Shown: one piece after another, positions 27,801-35,331 of the stretch | How the letters are laid out: each line of letters opens with the position of its first letter | Position numbering within the stretch: position 1 is the first letter of the stretch | Origin: Candidatus Borkfalkia ceftriaxoniphila | GTDB taxonomy: Bacteria; Bacillota; Clostridia; Christensenellales; Borkfalkiaceae | Length of the DNA: 64,000 bases | Assembly (NCBI RefSeq): GCF_004134775.1 | Contig: NZ_SDOZ01000002.1 | Coordinates: 1,648,005-1,712,004 of the forward strand | Direction of reading: 5' to 3' | Program-made: the position numbers and the translations under genes | The notes under the pieces: generated by a model | What the model was told of the DNA's origin: nothing | Databases searched by the model: none | Seen by the model: only the letters and a program-made list of their open reading frames with translations

Positions 27801-28357
27801 TGGAAACGATCCCTTCTTACGCCACCAACGGCGAATGGTTCTTTACCGAAGAAAACGACAAGATCGCGAAAGTCAACGCCAACGGGCTGATCAGCGGCAA
27901 GGGCATCGGAGAAACCACCGTGACCGCCACTTTGAAGACTTCCGACGGCACGATCGTCAAAACGGTCACCTACAAAGTAAAAGTCACCGACGCGGTCGCG
28001 GGGCTGAAACTCACTTCCGACAAGGCGATCCGCTTAGACTTGGGAGCCGAACTCGACGTCGCTTCGCTCATCGAAAAATTCGGACTGAAAGGCACGGTAG
28101 TGCTCGCGTCGGGCGCCGAAGGCGACAGCGTGGATCTTACCAAAGCGCGCGTGACGGGCTACGACGCCGATACCTCGGGCGAACAGACGCTTACGTTCCG
28201 CTTAACGGTGGACGGCAAGTCTGTTACGGGCACGATTGCGATCCAGGTCGGCAAGGCGGGCGGCTGCGGCTCCAGCGTGGCTGCGGTTTCGTCGGCAGCG
28301 GCGGCGCTCCTTTTGGGCGCGGCGGCGATCGTCCTTTTGAAAAAGAAAAAAGCATAA
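24875..28357 (+). CDS. Large secreted Ig-like repeat surface protein with cysteine-led C-terminal tail
   Basis: This 1160-residue protein has a signal peptide (about 1-32, MSKKRFGVLLSLAAALILSL). The region 35-340 contains two or three related beta modules with the pattern VAFVINTNLG and VYEVGDTLKIASGFTF. Bacterial Ig-like (Big_2) domains lie near 350-410 (SSDPAIATVDETGVVHGVKE) and 970-1040 (KVNANGLISGKGIGETTVTA). A further module near 820-960 repeats the beta pattern. The C terminus (1131-1160) begins with Cys, then a hydrophobic helix and KKKK. It is followed closely by the GH78 gene. The role may be glycan binding or adhesion. The start ATG 24875 has GGAGG at 24865-24869. Confidence 0.82.
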   Translation: MSKKRFGVLLSLAAALILSLSLLTGMLLFARAEGIDAARTNFGFVAVTSADPQGETDKQSVAFVINTNLGENSFNVGSPSTDKVTYTKASGGTRTLKNISYVFDDAVSKLVFAFNEDTVTDGAVVYEVGDTLKIASGFTFKNWDGGDLGIATAKDVTITYTADGWSGDLVSDKVTGAAVSNGDFKTHTINSGNCIIVDFNLTNVAGKGALCDKESGWYATFGNKPQVIFNKIAKYIQLTNGNEVNAFTRIAINNGKIAVTDTIVQEGAVLILRKGLPVYEVGHIDEALNSDYCLGINNYHPVMILQKDLVFQFEGNKWNAVENFATSAEFTNTQAELNSVCVGNYVPLKWKINEGAVEPMPAFTSSDPAIATVDETGVVHGVKEGTVTITAHFLNVSAQIEITVNAESAIKGFTFEIKGAAVKDGKQYLVEYTDRAFDAAFAASRLNATIEYENGTFGDTFDVTAAMISDSKLDLTKEGVSAITVTKDDVSCDVPVYVYEVTKVDALAPDKVVSWGDFLDLWFTDVIDGNESALVETIDFRQKPEYGIDNTIATLRDPATGAGASYELYTIGQVSEKQCILAFNNYKATEPEKFPVGGVLTLNENFRFYRYVDETWIASYKFDGPVSYVWDGAAWQNYVADADDFELAKTELVVPKGASFSPDVKLLPEGSFATLSMTSSAADIVAVEGGKLVAKNVGNAEITLKLGDKTKVLKVNVKAPDSVSLVVANDRTFYVAQNGTFDVSKVKVQIDYGDGFLSDEIALTDATAVFTLDTASAGRKNVEIECTLKVNGVDIEAKVTVSVDVQPVVETYPDNLTCNDDNAWSGTTILIYFQKTFPNQANVYPKDLTEEEGKTITDFVTYTREGATVTVDNPGYLTNMLAFTPKIDGVAITEYKTGDTITLKKGLCFYKWFGETDGTNTPKGDGDFVKVGEIKYDVVIRYNAQGKFAWNIAPADGRVLEEIVEVGLGETHASNVETIPSYATNGEWFFTEENDKIAKVNANGLISGKGIGETTVTATLKTSDGTIVKTVTYKVKVTDAVAGLKLTSDKAIRLDLGAELDVASLIEKFGLKGTVVLASGAEGDSVDLTKARVTGYDADTSGEQTLTFRLTVDGKSVTGTIAIQVGKAGGCGSSVAAVSSAAAALLLGAAAIVLLKKKKA

Positions 28358-28417
28358 ATAACGTTTTGTCCGAGGCGCGGTTTTTTCCGCGCTTCGGATG
28401 AAAATTCGGGTACGGCA

Positions 28418-31009
28418 ATGGAAATTTACGATTTAAGAACGGAAGGGCGGCAGGAGCCCCTCGGCATCGACGCGGCGCATCCCGCGTTTTCCTGGAAGAT
28501 ACGCGGCGAGAACGTCTTTCAGCAGACGTACAGGATCCGCGTCGACTATTCCGAAGAAGCGGCTTTGTCGAAAACAGGAGAAGCCTGGGACAGCGGTACG
28601 ATCGTATCCGACGCAACGTCCGGGGTATGCTACGAGGGAACGCCGCTGAAAGAGCACGGGCAGTATGTTTGGACGGTGGAGGTCAACGGCGCGCTTTCTT
28701 CTCCCGCGCGGTTCGAAGTTTCCTATCTCGGAGAACCGATGCCCTGCGCGCGCTGGATCGGCATGCCGCTCTCGTACGCGGGCGGCACGGACGTCGTCCG
28801 GCTGGACTTTTCGGCGCGCAAACCCGTGCGCCGCGCCCGTTTTTATGTGGCTGCGCTCGGCACGGGGCGCTGCTATTGCAACGGTAAACTCGCGGAGGAC
28901 AGTTACTTTAACGGTTCCGTATCCGTCTATCGGAAAAAAGTATATTACAGCGTGTACGCGCCCGAGATACGGGAGGGGCGCAACGCCCTTTGCATGGAGA
29001 TAGGCTACGGCTTTTACGGCGCAAAAAAAATGAAGGGCGAACTGTTCGTCGAGTACGCGGACGGCTCTTGCGAAACCGTTCCTACCGTGGCGGGCAGACT
29101 GTGGAACGTGACGGGCGGCGCGGTGACGGAAAACAGCATTTACGGCGGAGAAGTGTACGACGCGCGGCGCGAACGCGATTGGTTTTCGCCCGATTACGCG
29201 GTGAGCACTTCGGAATTCGTCGCGGCGTATTGTACGGATGCGCCCGAAGGAAAACTTTGTTCCAATCCTTTGCCGCCCGTCGCGGTGAGCGAAAGTTTCG
29301 CGCCGCTCTATGTGCGCGGCATGGGCGGAGGCAGGTATCTCGCGGACGCGGGCAAAAATATCTCGGGACGGCTGAAAATCACCGTTCGGGCGGAGCGCGG
29401 TGCGAAGATCACGCTGCGGTATGCGGAAATTATAAGCGGTGAAAGTCGGGTGAACCGCGCGAACCTGCGCACGGCGAAAAGCCGCGACGTATATATCGCC
29501 GCGGGGAAGGAAGAGGAAACGTACGCGCCCTGTTTCACCTATCACGGATTCCGTTACGCCGAGATCGTGACGGAAGGAAACGTGGAGATCCTCGGCGTGA
29601 CGGCGCAGCAGATGCGCACCGCAGTGACGCCGGCGGGCGAATTCGCCTGTTCCGACGAGTGCCTGTCCCGCCTGCATGAAATGGCTTTTTTGACGGAGGC
29701 GAACAATTTGCACGGCGTATTCACCGACTGTCCCCAGCGCGACGAGCGGCTCGGCTGGCTCAACGATTTGTCGTCGCGCGTGTTCGAATCGGTATGTAAT
29801 TTCGATCTGTCCGTCTTTCTTCCCAATTTCGTGGATATGATCTCCGACTCGCAGGACGATACGGGCGCATTCGGCGATACCGTGCCCTTTACCGTCGGTT
29901 CGGACACGGCGGACGCGGTGGACGCGTTTCAGTTGCTCGCGCTCGTCGCCTATGGCTTTTACGGCGATCGGCGGGTGCTGGAAAAGAATTACGAAAGTTT
30001 TTGCCGCTGGAACGAAAAACTCGCAGGATTCGTGAAGGGCGGCGTGTGCGAATGGGGCATATACGGCGACTGGTGCCCCGCGTTCGCCTATTCCAACGGC
30101 GGCGACGGCACCCATTCCGCGATGGTCACGCCCAAATTCATGGGCGCGGCATATTATCTGTGGAACCTCTCCCTTACGCAGAAGATCGCAGAAATTTTAG
30201 GAAAAAACGAGGACGCGGAGCGCTGGGGCGCGCTTTTCGCGGAGGGCAAGCGCGCGTTTTTCGAAAAGTACGTCAAAGACGGCGTAATCGGCGGCGGCTC
30301 GCAGACGGAATGCGCCGTGGCGATGACGATTTTTCCCGAAGAGTCGGAACTTTGCAAAGAATGGGCAAAGCGCGCCGCGGAAGATCTGCGCGCGCGCGGG
30401 TATCATACCACGTGCGGAAATCAGGGATACAGGCATCTCTTTTACCGCCTCGCCGAGGCGGGGTACGCGGAGGAACTTTGCCGCCTGCTTCTGAACAAGG
30501 AATACCCCGGCTGGGGCTATATGCTCGAACAGGGCGCAACGACGGTATGGGAACGATGGGAATCGGACGTGGGCACGGATATGCACTCTTTCGATCATCC
30601 CATGTTCGCCGCCTACGACGGGTTTCTCTTCAACTATCTGGCGGGGATCCGCACGAAAGAATGCGAAAATGCCTTTCAGAAGATCGTCGTCGAGCCTTGT
30701 TTCGTAAAGTGCCTGCAAAGCGTTTCGGCATCGCTCGAAACGGTCCGCGGCAAAATTTCCGTCCGTTGGGAAAGAACGGGTAAAACGATCGTGCTGTCCG
30801 TAGACACGCCCGCGAACACGCGGCTCGTCGTGCGCGCGGCGGGCAAAGAACTTTGCATGAACGGGCGTTCGGTCCGGGACGGGATCGAACTTACCAACGG
30901 TAAATTTATCATAGAAATAGGAGAATGCGATGAAACGAATCAAAAAGTGGTCGGCGCTTGCGATCGGACTGCTGACGGCGGTGTGTATGATGGTCGGCTG
31001 TACCGATAA
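28418..31009 (+). CDS. GH78 alpha-L-rhamnosidase, probably cytoplasmic
   Basis: The 863-residue protein has no signal peptide. N-terminal beta domains (1-330) have the family pattern: AFSWKIRGENVFQQTYRIRV, then TPLKEHGQYVWTVEV. The (alpha/alpha)6 barrel carries DCPQRDERLGW with the likely general acid Glu443 and a second acid in TTVWERWE (Glu712), as in GH78 enzymes. It removes terminal rhamnose from imported or surface-trimmed glycans. The length is normal. The ribosome site is weak, so translation is probably coupled. The 3' end overlaps the next gene by 80 bases in another frame, and the last 40 residues look non-conserved. Confidence 0.88.
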   Translation: MEIYDLRTEGRQEPLGIDAAHPAFSWKIRGENVFQQTYRIRVDYSEEAALSKTGEAWDSGTIVSDATSGVCYEGTPLKEHGQYVWTVEVNGALSSPARFEVSYLGEPMPCARWIGMPLSYAGGTDVVRLDFSARKPVRRARFYVAALGTGRCYCNGKLAEDSYFNGSVSVYRKKVYYSVYAPEIREGRNALCMEIGYGFYGAKKMKGELFVEYADGSCETVPTVAGRLWNVTGGAVTENSIYGGEVYDARRERDWFSPDYAVSTSEFVAAYCTDAPEGKLCSNPLPPVAVSESFAPLYVRGMGGGRYLADAGKNISGRLKITVRAERGAKITLRYAEIISGESRVNRANLRTAKSRDVYIAAGKEEETYAPCFTYHGFRYAEIVTEGNVEILGVTAQQMRTAVTPAGEFACSDECLSRLHEMAFLTEANNLHGVFTDCPQRDERLGWLNDLSSRVFESVCNFDLSVFLPNFVDMISDSQDDTGAFGDTVPFTVGSDTADAVDAFQLLALVAYGFYGDRRVLEKNYESFCRWNEKLAGFVKGGVCEWGIYGDWCPAFAYSNGGDGTHSAMVTPKFMGAAYYLWNLSLTQKIAEILGKNEDAERWGALFAEGKRAFFEKYVKDGVIGGGSQTECAVAMTIFPEESELCKEWAKRAAEDLRARGYHTTCGNQGYRHLFYRLAEAGYAEELCRLLLNKEYPGWGYMLEQGATTVWERWESDVGTDMHSFDHPMFAAYDGFLFNYLAGIRTKECENAFQKIVVEPCFVKCLQSVSASLETVRGKISVRWERTGKTIVLSVDTPANTRLVVRAAGKELCMNGRSVRDGIELTNGKFIIEIGECDETNQKVVGACDRTADGGVYDGRLYR

Positions 31010-32186
31010 AGGCGCGGGAACGCCCGAGGATACGTTCCCGTACTATCCGCAGAGGACGCAGATGAAAGAGGACGGGCAGTACTACGCGCCCGAAGGCGTA
31101 GAATTTCCCGCGTCGCTGTGGCAGACGCCCGCTTCCGAACGATATGAAGCGCTCGACAGAGGCGAGATCAAGGCGTATTTCATTCAGTCCGTCGACGATA
31201 CGAAAGTATTCTGCTACGTGGGACTGCCCGAAGGCGCGAGCGCGGAAGATCCCGTTCCCGCCGTCGTTCTGGTTCACGGCGCGCTCGGCACGGCGTTTTA
31301 CGACTGGGTGCGCGCCTGGAACGACCGCGGCTATGCCGCCGTTGCCATGGATACGGAGGGGCGTATGCCGAAAACCGATACGTCTACCTACAACGCCGTA
31401 TATGAAACGAGCGTCATGCCGCACGGTCCCGCCAACGCGTCGTTTACCGACTGCACGAAACCGATCGGCGAACAGTGGGTTTATCACGCGCTCGCGTCCG
31501 TGATCGCCTCAGCCAGTTTTTTAAAGAGTTTTGCGGGCGTTGACAGTTCCCGCATGGGCATTACGGGCGTTTCCTACGGCGGTTTTCTCACCTGTCTTGC
31601 GGTGGGGTATGACGACCGTTACGCCTTTGCGGCGCCCGTTTACGGGTGCCTTTCCAACGCGGAAGGGGCGGGCGAATTCGGGAGTTATATCCGCAATAAC
31701 GAAGGCGCGGACCTGTGGGACGATACGGGCGCGCTCGCGGCAGGCAATGCGCCGATTCTGTTCGTGAACAGCGATACGGACACGCACTTTACACTCGATT
31801 CGATGGCGCGGTGCATCCGCGCGGCAAAGTACGGCGCGGCAACCGTCATACCGGGGCTGACGCACGGTCACGCGCAGGGCGCCGAGGTCAGGGAAGTGTT
31901 CGCCTTTGCCGACGAAATCTGTTTGAAAAAGACGCCGCTCGTCCGCGTTCTGACCTTCCCCGAAAACGGCGAGATCGGGATCGCCGTGCCCGAAAGCGTA
32001 AAGGTTTCCGAGGCTGTACAGCGCTATACTCTTTCGGAAACCGTCGATTCGTCGACCGAGTGGGCGGAAGAAAAAGCCACGCTAAGCGGCGGATACGTAT
32101 TCGTTTCCGCAGAAAAATACAAACGGCATTATTATATCCTTCTTCGCGACAGCCGCGGTTTATATGCGGCGAGCGTTCTCGTTTGA
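30930..32186 (+). CDS. Alpha/beta-hydrolase lipoprotein, acetyl-xylan-esterase-like
   Basis: This protein of 418 residues has lipobox Cys24 (MVGC). The fold's marks are VVLVHGALG (about 111-119, oxyanion), the nucleophile elbow GVSYGG with Ser215, an acid in LFVNSDTDTHF near 280, and a His in THGHAQG near 311. The family looks like prolyl-oligopeptidase or acetyl-xylan-esterase-type hydrolases, suggesting removal of acyl groups from glycans at the cell surface. It starts at ATG 30930 with AGGAG (30919-30923). It is the last gene of the glycan locus and is followed by a strong terminator. Only the catalytic fold is certain. Confidence 0.78.
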   Translation: MKRIKKWSALAIGLLTAVCMMVGCTDKGAGTPEDTFPYYPQRTQMKEDGQYYAPEGVEFPASLWQTPASERYEALDRGEIKAYFIQSVDDTKVFCYVGLPEGASAEDPVPAVVLVHGALGTAFYDWVRAWNDRGYAAVAMDTEGRMPKTDTSTYNAVYETSVMPHGPANASFTDCTKPIGEQWVYHALASVIASASFLKSFAGVDSSRMGITGVSYGGFLTCLAVGYDDRYAFAAPVYGCLSNAEGAGEFGSYIRNNEGADLWDDTGALAAGNAPILFVNSDTDTHFTLDSMARCIRAAKYGAATVIPGLTHGHAQGAEVREVFAFADEICLKKTPLVRVLTFPENGEIGIAVPESVKVSEAVQRYTLSETVDSSTEWAEEKATLSGGYVFVSAEKYKRHYYILLRDSRGLYAASVLV

Positions 32187-32198
32187 AAAAACAGGATC

Positions 32199-32228
32199 GC
32201 GGGGCGGCACATTTGCCGCCCCGCTTTT
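32199..32228 (+). terminator. Terminator of the glycan operon
   Basis: GCGGGGCGGC (32199-32208) pairs with GCCGCCCCGC (32215-32224) around ACATTT, followed by TTTT. Confidence 0.92.
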
Positions 32229-32251
32229 CATATTATTATAGTAAGACTTTG

Positions 32252-32309
32252 ATTACATAACGGTATCTCTCTTTGCGTGCGGAGGGCGGTATTGTTATGT
32301 AATTTTTTT
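32252..32309 (+). promoter_or_regulatory. Hairpin-and-T-run leader before the DUF11 genes
   Basis: ATTACATAAC (32252-32261) is a perfect 10-base inverted match to GTTATGTAAT (32294-32303), and T7 follows (32303-32309). The loop is 32 bases and contains a second copy of CGGTAT. The structure lies just before the ribosome site GAGGT (32310-32314). It could be a terminator-like attenuator or a protein-binding site. Confidence 0.5.
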
Positions 32310-32323
32310 GAGGTTCATAAATA

Positions 32324-34030
32324 ATGCCAATCCTACAACGATATTCCAACATTAAAAACGGCGGGATCGTGTTGATCGGAAATACGCTCGGGCTGAGCAA
32401 GGCTGCCAATGCGAACGCACCCGGCACGCTCGGTTCCATCGGTGCGTTCGTCAGTTTAGATACGTCGCTGCAAGTGGGCGCGTTTCCCCCGGGGACCACG
32501 CTCGATTACACCAAAAACAGTTCGGCGGCTTCCCTGAATCTTCCCGCAGGCAGCAGCGTGCTGTATGCGGAACTGATCTGGGGCGGCCTGTTCCGTTCGA
32601 GTGTCAACAATATTTCCAACCTGTTGGATAACGCCGTCACGTTTACGACGCCGCAGGGCGTCAATTCGATCGTCCCCGACACGCAGACGCGGCAGAATTT
32701 CAACATCACCAACGACGGGCAGACCGTCGGTTTTTACGTGCGCAGCGCGAATGTGACTTCCCTCGTGAAAACGGCGATGAACGGCACGTATTCGGCGGGC
32801 TCGATCCCGTCGCTCATCGAGGCGATCGATTCGCGCACCTCGGAAACCAACCACGCGGGCTGGACTTTGGCAATCGTCTACGAAAATGCGTCGCTGCCCC
32901 TGCGCGATCTCACTTTATGGGGCGGCGGCACGGTGGTTTCGCCCTCTTCGGGCAGCACCGACGTGACGCTTACCGATTTTATCACGCCCGACGCCCTTCC
33001 CATTGCGGGAAAACTGTTTATATCCGCGCAGGAAGGGGACGCGGTGCTCACGGGTGACAGAATGCTGTTCGGGCCGGATTCGGCTTCGCTCACGCCCGTA
33101 TCGGGGCCGAACAACCCCGTAGGAAACTTTTTCGCCTCTCAGATCAACGATTCGAACGGCGTACTGGATACGAGCGGGACGTTCGGAACGCGCAACGCGA
33201 ACGCCGCTGCGGGCACGAATTCGACGGCCTGCCGACAGGGCTGGGACATCACGGCGGTAGACGTTTCGTCCCTTCTTTCCGCGGGAATGACGACTGCCGC
33301 CATCCGCTTTACGACCGACGGAGATCTGTACGTCGCCAACGCGCTCGCCTTGCAGATCGACAGCAAAGGCGCGCAGCTCATCGTGCAAAAGAGCGTCGAT
33401 AAGACCGTTGCGGAAGTCGGGGAAGCCATCGGTTACACCTTGCAGATCACGAATACGGGCAGCATCCGCGCGGAAACGGTGACCGTACAGGATCTTCTTC
33501 CCAACGAGGCCGAACTGATCGCGGGCTCGATCACCATAGACGGGGTTCCGTACGGCGGCGCGCTGCCCGTGACTTTCGGGCCTTTGAATGCGGGCGCCAC
33601 GGCCGTCGTCAAATTTTCCGTCCGTGTGAATTCTTTGCCCGTTTCCAATCCGATCTTCAATATAGCGCAGGCGGATTACACCTTTATCCCGTTCCCGGGC
33701 AACGTGGTGACGAGTTCTTCCGATTCCAATTACGTCGCCGTGTATATCGTCCGCATTGCCCTCGACGTCGTCAAGAGCGTGGATAAAGCGTATGCCGTCG
33801 CAGGCGAAACGCTGACGTATACTTCCGTCGTGACGAATCACGGAAATCTGCCTCTCACCAATGTGCGATTTACCGATCCGATTCCCGCGGGAACGAGTTT
33901 TATCGCGGGTTCCGTCACGGTAAACGGCGTTTCCTTTCCCGCTTACAATCCGTCCGTCGGGTTTCCGCTGCCGAGCCTGGTTCCCGCGCAGAGCGCGATT
34001 GTAACGTTTCAAGTCCAAATCAATCCGTAG
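32324..34030 (+). CDS. DUF11-repeat surface protein
   Basis: This protein of 568 residues has no recognisable signal peptide: it begins MPILQRYSNIKNGGIVLIGN. Residues 1-340 form a large beta domain (STDVTLTDFITPD, DITAVDVSSLLS) resembling the DUF3344-type N-terminal region. Two DUF11 repeats follow, at about 345-475 and 480-568, each with the pattern KSVDK...AVAGE...YT...NTG and a final P-G-T motif. A similar N-terminal style (a short beta start and a GNTLGLSK turn) occurs in proteins that I recall from endospore formers, so a spore or exosporium role is possible but unproven. The start ATG is supported by GAGGT at 32310. It runs into the second DUF11 gene after 14 bases. Confidence 0.72.
   Translation: MPILQRYSNIKNGGIVLIGNTLGLSKAANANAPGTLGSIGAFVSLDTSLQVGAFPPGTTLDYTKNSSAASLNLPAGSSVLYAELIWGGLFRSSVNNISNLLDNAVTFTTPQGVNSIVPDTQTRQNFNITNDGQTVGFYVRSANVTSLVKTAMNGTYSAGSIPSLIEAIDSRTSETNHAGWTLAIVYENASLPLRDLTLWGGGTVVSPSSGSTDVTLTDFITPDALPIAGKLFISAQEGDAVLTGDRMLFGPDSASLTPVSGPNNPVGNFFASQINDSNGVLDTSGTFGTRNANAAAGTNSTACRQGWDITAVDVSSLLSAGMTTAAIRFTTDGDLYVANALALQIDSKGAQLIVQKSVDKTVAEVGEAIGYTLQITNTGSIRAETVTVQDLLPNEAELIAGSITIDGVPYGGALPVTFGPLNAGATAVVKFSVRVNSLPVSNPIFNIAQADYTFIPFPGNVVTSSSDSNYVAVYIVRIALDVVKSVDKAYAVAGETLTYTSVVTNHGNLPLTNVRFTDPIPAGTSFIAGSVTVNGVSFPAYNPSVGFPLPSLVPAQSAIVTFQVQINP
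33767..34020 (+). repeat. Duplicated DUF11 module (copy in next gene at 34558-34815)
   Basis: The last module of the first gene and that of the second share runs such as VVKSVDKAYAV, DPIPAGT, FVAGSV or FIAGSV, NGVS and PAYNP at matching positions. They differ at scattered residues. This looks like a recent duplication or gene conversion between adjacent genes. Confidence 0.7.
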
Positions 34031-34044
34031 GAGAAAAAATACAA

Positions 34045-34818
34045 ATGATCATACTCAACCAATCCAACGTAACGTTCGATTACGTTTTGCCCGACCAATC
34101 CACGCAGAGCGGCGAACAAAACAGCAACGTCGTGCAAACGGAAGTGCTCTCTTCGTCTGTATCCAAAGTCAAGAGTTCGGATAAAGCCTTTTTGAACGAA
34201 GGCGAAACGGCGCGGCAGAAAGTCGTCGTCACGAACAACAGTTCGGCGTATCTTGCCGCACTGATCTTCAAAGACATCATGACTTCGGGCGCAACTTACG
34301 TCGCGGGCAGCGTGGCAATCAACGGCGTGGCGCAGCCTTCGTACGACTTGTCCGCGGGCTTCCCGCTTCCCGATCTGCCTGCGGGCGGAAGCGTGACCGT
34401 CGAATACACCATTCTTGCCAATAATCCCAAAACGGACAATTCCGTTACCAACAACGGCGCCGTCACGTACACGGTCAACGATCCCGTGCGCGGCCCCGTG
34501 ACGTATACCGAAAACACCAACCCCGTCACCATCGCTCTGATCTCTACCCGTATGAGCGTGGTCAAGAGCGTGGATAAGGCGTACGCGGTCAGCGGAGAAA
34601 TTCTGCATTACACTTCTTTGATCACCAATACGGGCACTCTGAACAAAACCAATCTCGTGTTCTATGATCCGATCCCCGCGGGCACGACTTTCGTAGCGGG
34701 CAGCGTGAAGATCAACGGCGTGTCCTATCCCGCGTATAACCCCGCGGTCGGGTTCCCTCTGAGCGATCTCGCGGTAGGGCAGAGCGTTACGGTAGAATTC
34801 GACGTAAAGGTGGTGTAG
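34045..34818 (+). CDS. Small DUF11-repeat protein
   Basis: This protein of 257 residues has two DUF11 repeats, at about 35-165 and 168-257, and almost no other sequence. There is no signal peptide, as in the upstream gene. Its last repeat nearly matches the last repeat of that gene. The start is ATG 34045, with TAGGAG at 34027-34032. It precedes the cysteine-rich mini-protein by four bases. Together the three genes look like one assembly unit. Function is unknown; spore coat, exosporium or appendage assembly are candidates. Confidence 0.72.
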   Translation: MIILNQSNVTFDYVLPDQSTQSGEQNSNVVQTEVLSSSVSKVKSSDKAFLNEGETARQKVVVTNNSSAYLAALIFKDIMTSGATYVAGSVAINGVAQPSYDLSAGFPLPDLPAGGSVTVEYTILANNPKTDNSVTNNGAVTYTVNDPVRGPVTYTENTNPVTIALISTRMSVVKSVDKAYAVSGEILHYTSLITNTGTLNKTNLVFYDPIPAGTTFVAGSVKINGVSYPAYNPAVGFPLSDLAVGQSVTVEFDVKVV

Positions 34819-34822
34819 CGCT

Positions 34823-35005
34823 ATGAATACGATCGTCAACGTATCGAATGTGACGGATAACGAGGGCGTCTATTACAGCAACCCCGTCACGACGCTCGTT
34901 CGCCGCCGTCCGAGATTTACGCCGTATTACTATCCCTGCAGCCGGAGTTGTCAGGATTGCTGCGACTGCTGTTGTTACTGTATGTTTTGCGATTTTTGGT
35001 TCTGA
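34823..35005 (+). CDS. Small cysteine-rich protein
   Basis: This 60-residue ORF starts at ATG 34823 and stops before a terminator. Residues 1-35 are ordinary and include RRRPRFTPYYYP. The last 22 residues carry nine cysteines (a segment reading CQDCCDCCCYCMFC), followed by aromatic residues. Such a density points to disulfide cross-linking or metal binding. Known cysteine-rich spore-coat and exosporium proteins have comparable clusters. The ribosome site is weak, so it may be coupled to the DUF11 gene. It is not an artefact of composition because it lies between a stop and a terminator with an intact frame. The identity is unknown. Confidence 0.6.
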   Translation: MNTIVNVSNVTDNEGVYYSNPVTTLVRRRPRFTPYYYPCSRSCQDCCDCCCYCMFCDFWF

Positions 35006-35013
35006 GAAAAAGG

Positions 35014-35045
35014 GAAGCGGTTGAATTTCAACCGCTTCTTTTTTT
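35014..35045 (+). terminator. Terminator after the DUF11 and Cys-rich genes
   Basis: GAAGCGGTTGA (35014-35024) pairs with TCAACCGCTTC (35028-35038), followed by a run of eight T at about 35039-35045. Confidence 0.92.
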
Positions 35046-35127
35046 GCATCGTGACAAGGATAAATTTTGGTAATACATTCCATAAGTGATTATTCGTGAA
35101 ATAATTGTGAAAAAACATGGAAACTAT

Positions 35128-35157
35128 TTGACAAAATTGTAAAAATAAATGTATAAT
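35128..35157 (+). promoter_or_regulatory. Sigma-A-type promoter of the surface and peptide region
   Basis: TTGACA (35128-35133) and TATAAT (35152-35157) are separated by 18 bases. Transcription would begin near 35164, giving a leader of about 165 nt before the ATG at 35332. Confidence 0.8.
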
Positions 35158-35186
35158 TAAACACAAACTAGTAGTGTATTCATTTT

Positions 35187-35303
35187 AAAAACAACCGGTT
35201 GTTTTTTCGTTTTCTTGCGTTGCAAGAAAACGAATGATATTGACAGCCGAAATATTTGTTCGACAGCACCGTCAACATCCCCGGGGCGTTCCCGGCTTTT
35301 TTG
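35187..35303 (+). promoter_or_regulatory. Hairpin-rich leader ending in a terminator-like hairpin
   Basis: Four elements stack in this stretch. There is an 18-base palindrome at 35187-35204, followed by a 13-bp stem (35206-35218 with 35222-35234). Next TTGAC (35240-35244) faces GTCAA (35271-35275). Last, CCGGG-GCGTT-CCCGG (35281-35295) is followed by T6 (35297-35302). The final hairpin looks like an attenuator, so transcription may be controlled before the first gene. No riboswitch class is recognised. Confidence 0.6.
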
Positions 35304-35331
35304 TTAGACGTAAATATTGCAAGAGGTGTTT

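Noticed and set aside
24875..28357. LPXTG sortase signal on the surface proteins
   Set aside because: No LPXTG-like motif before the C-terminal helix. A Gly-Cys sits there instead.
28433..30115. Minus-strand 560-codon ORF
   Set aside because: Antisense to the GH78 rhamnosidase and full of Arg, His and Ala, typical of a shadow frame.
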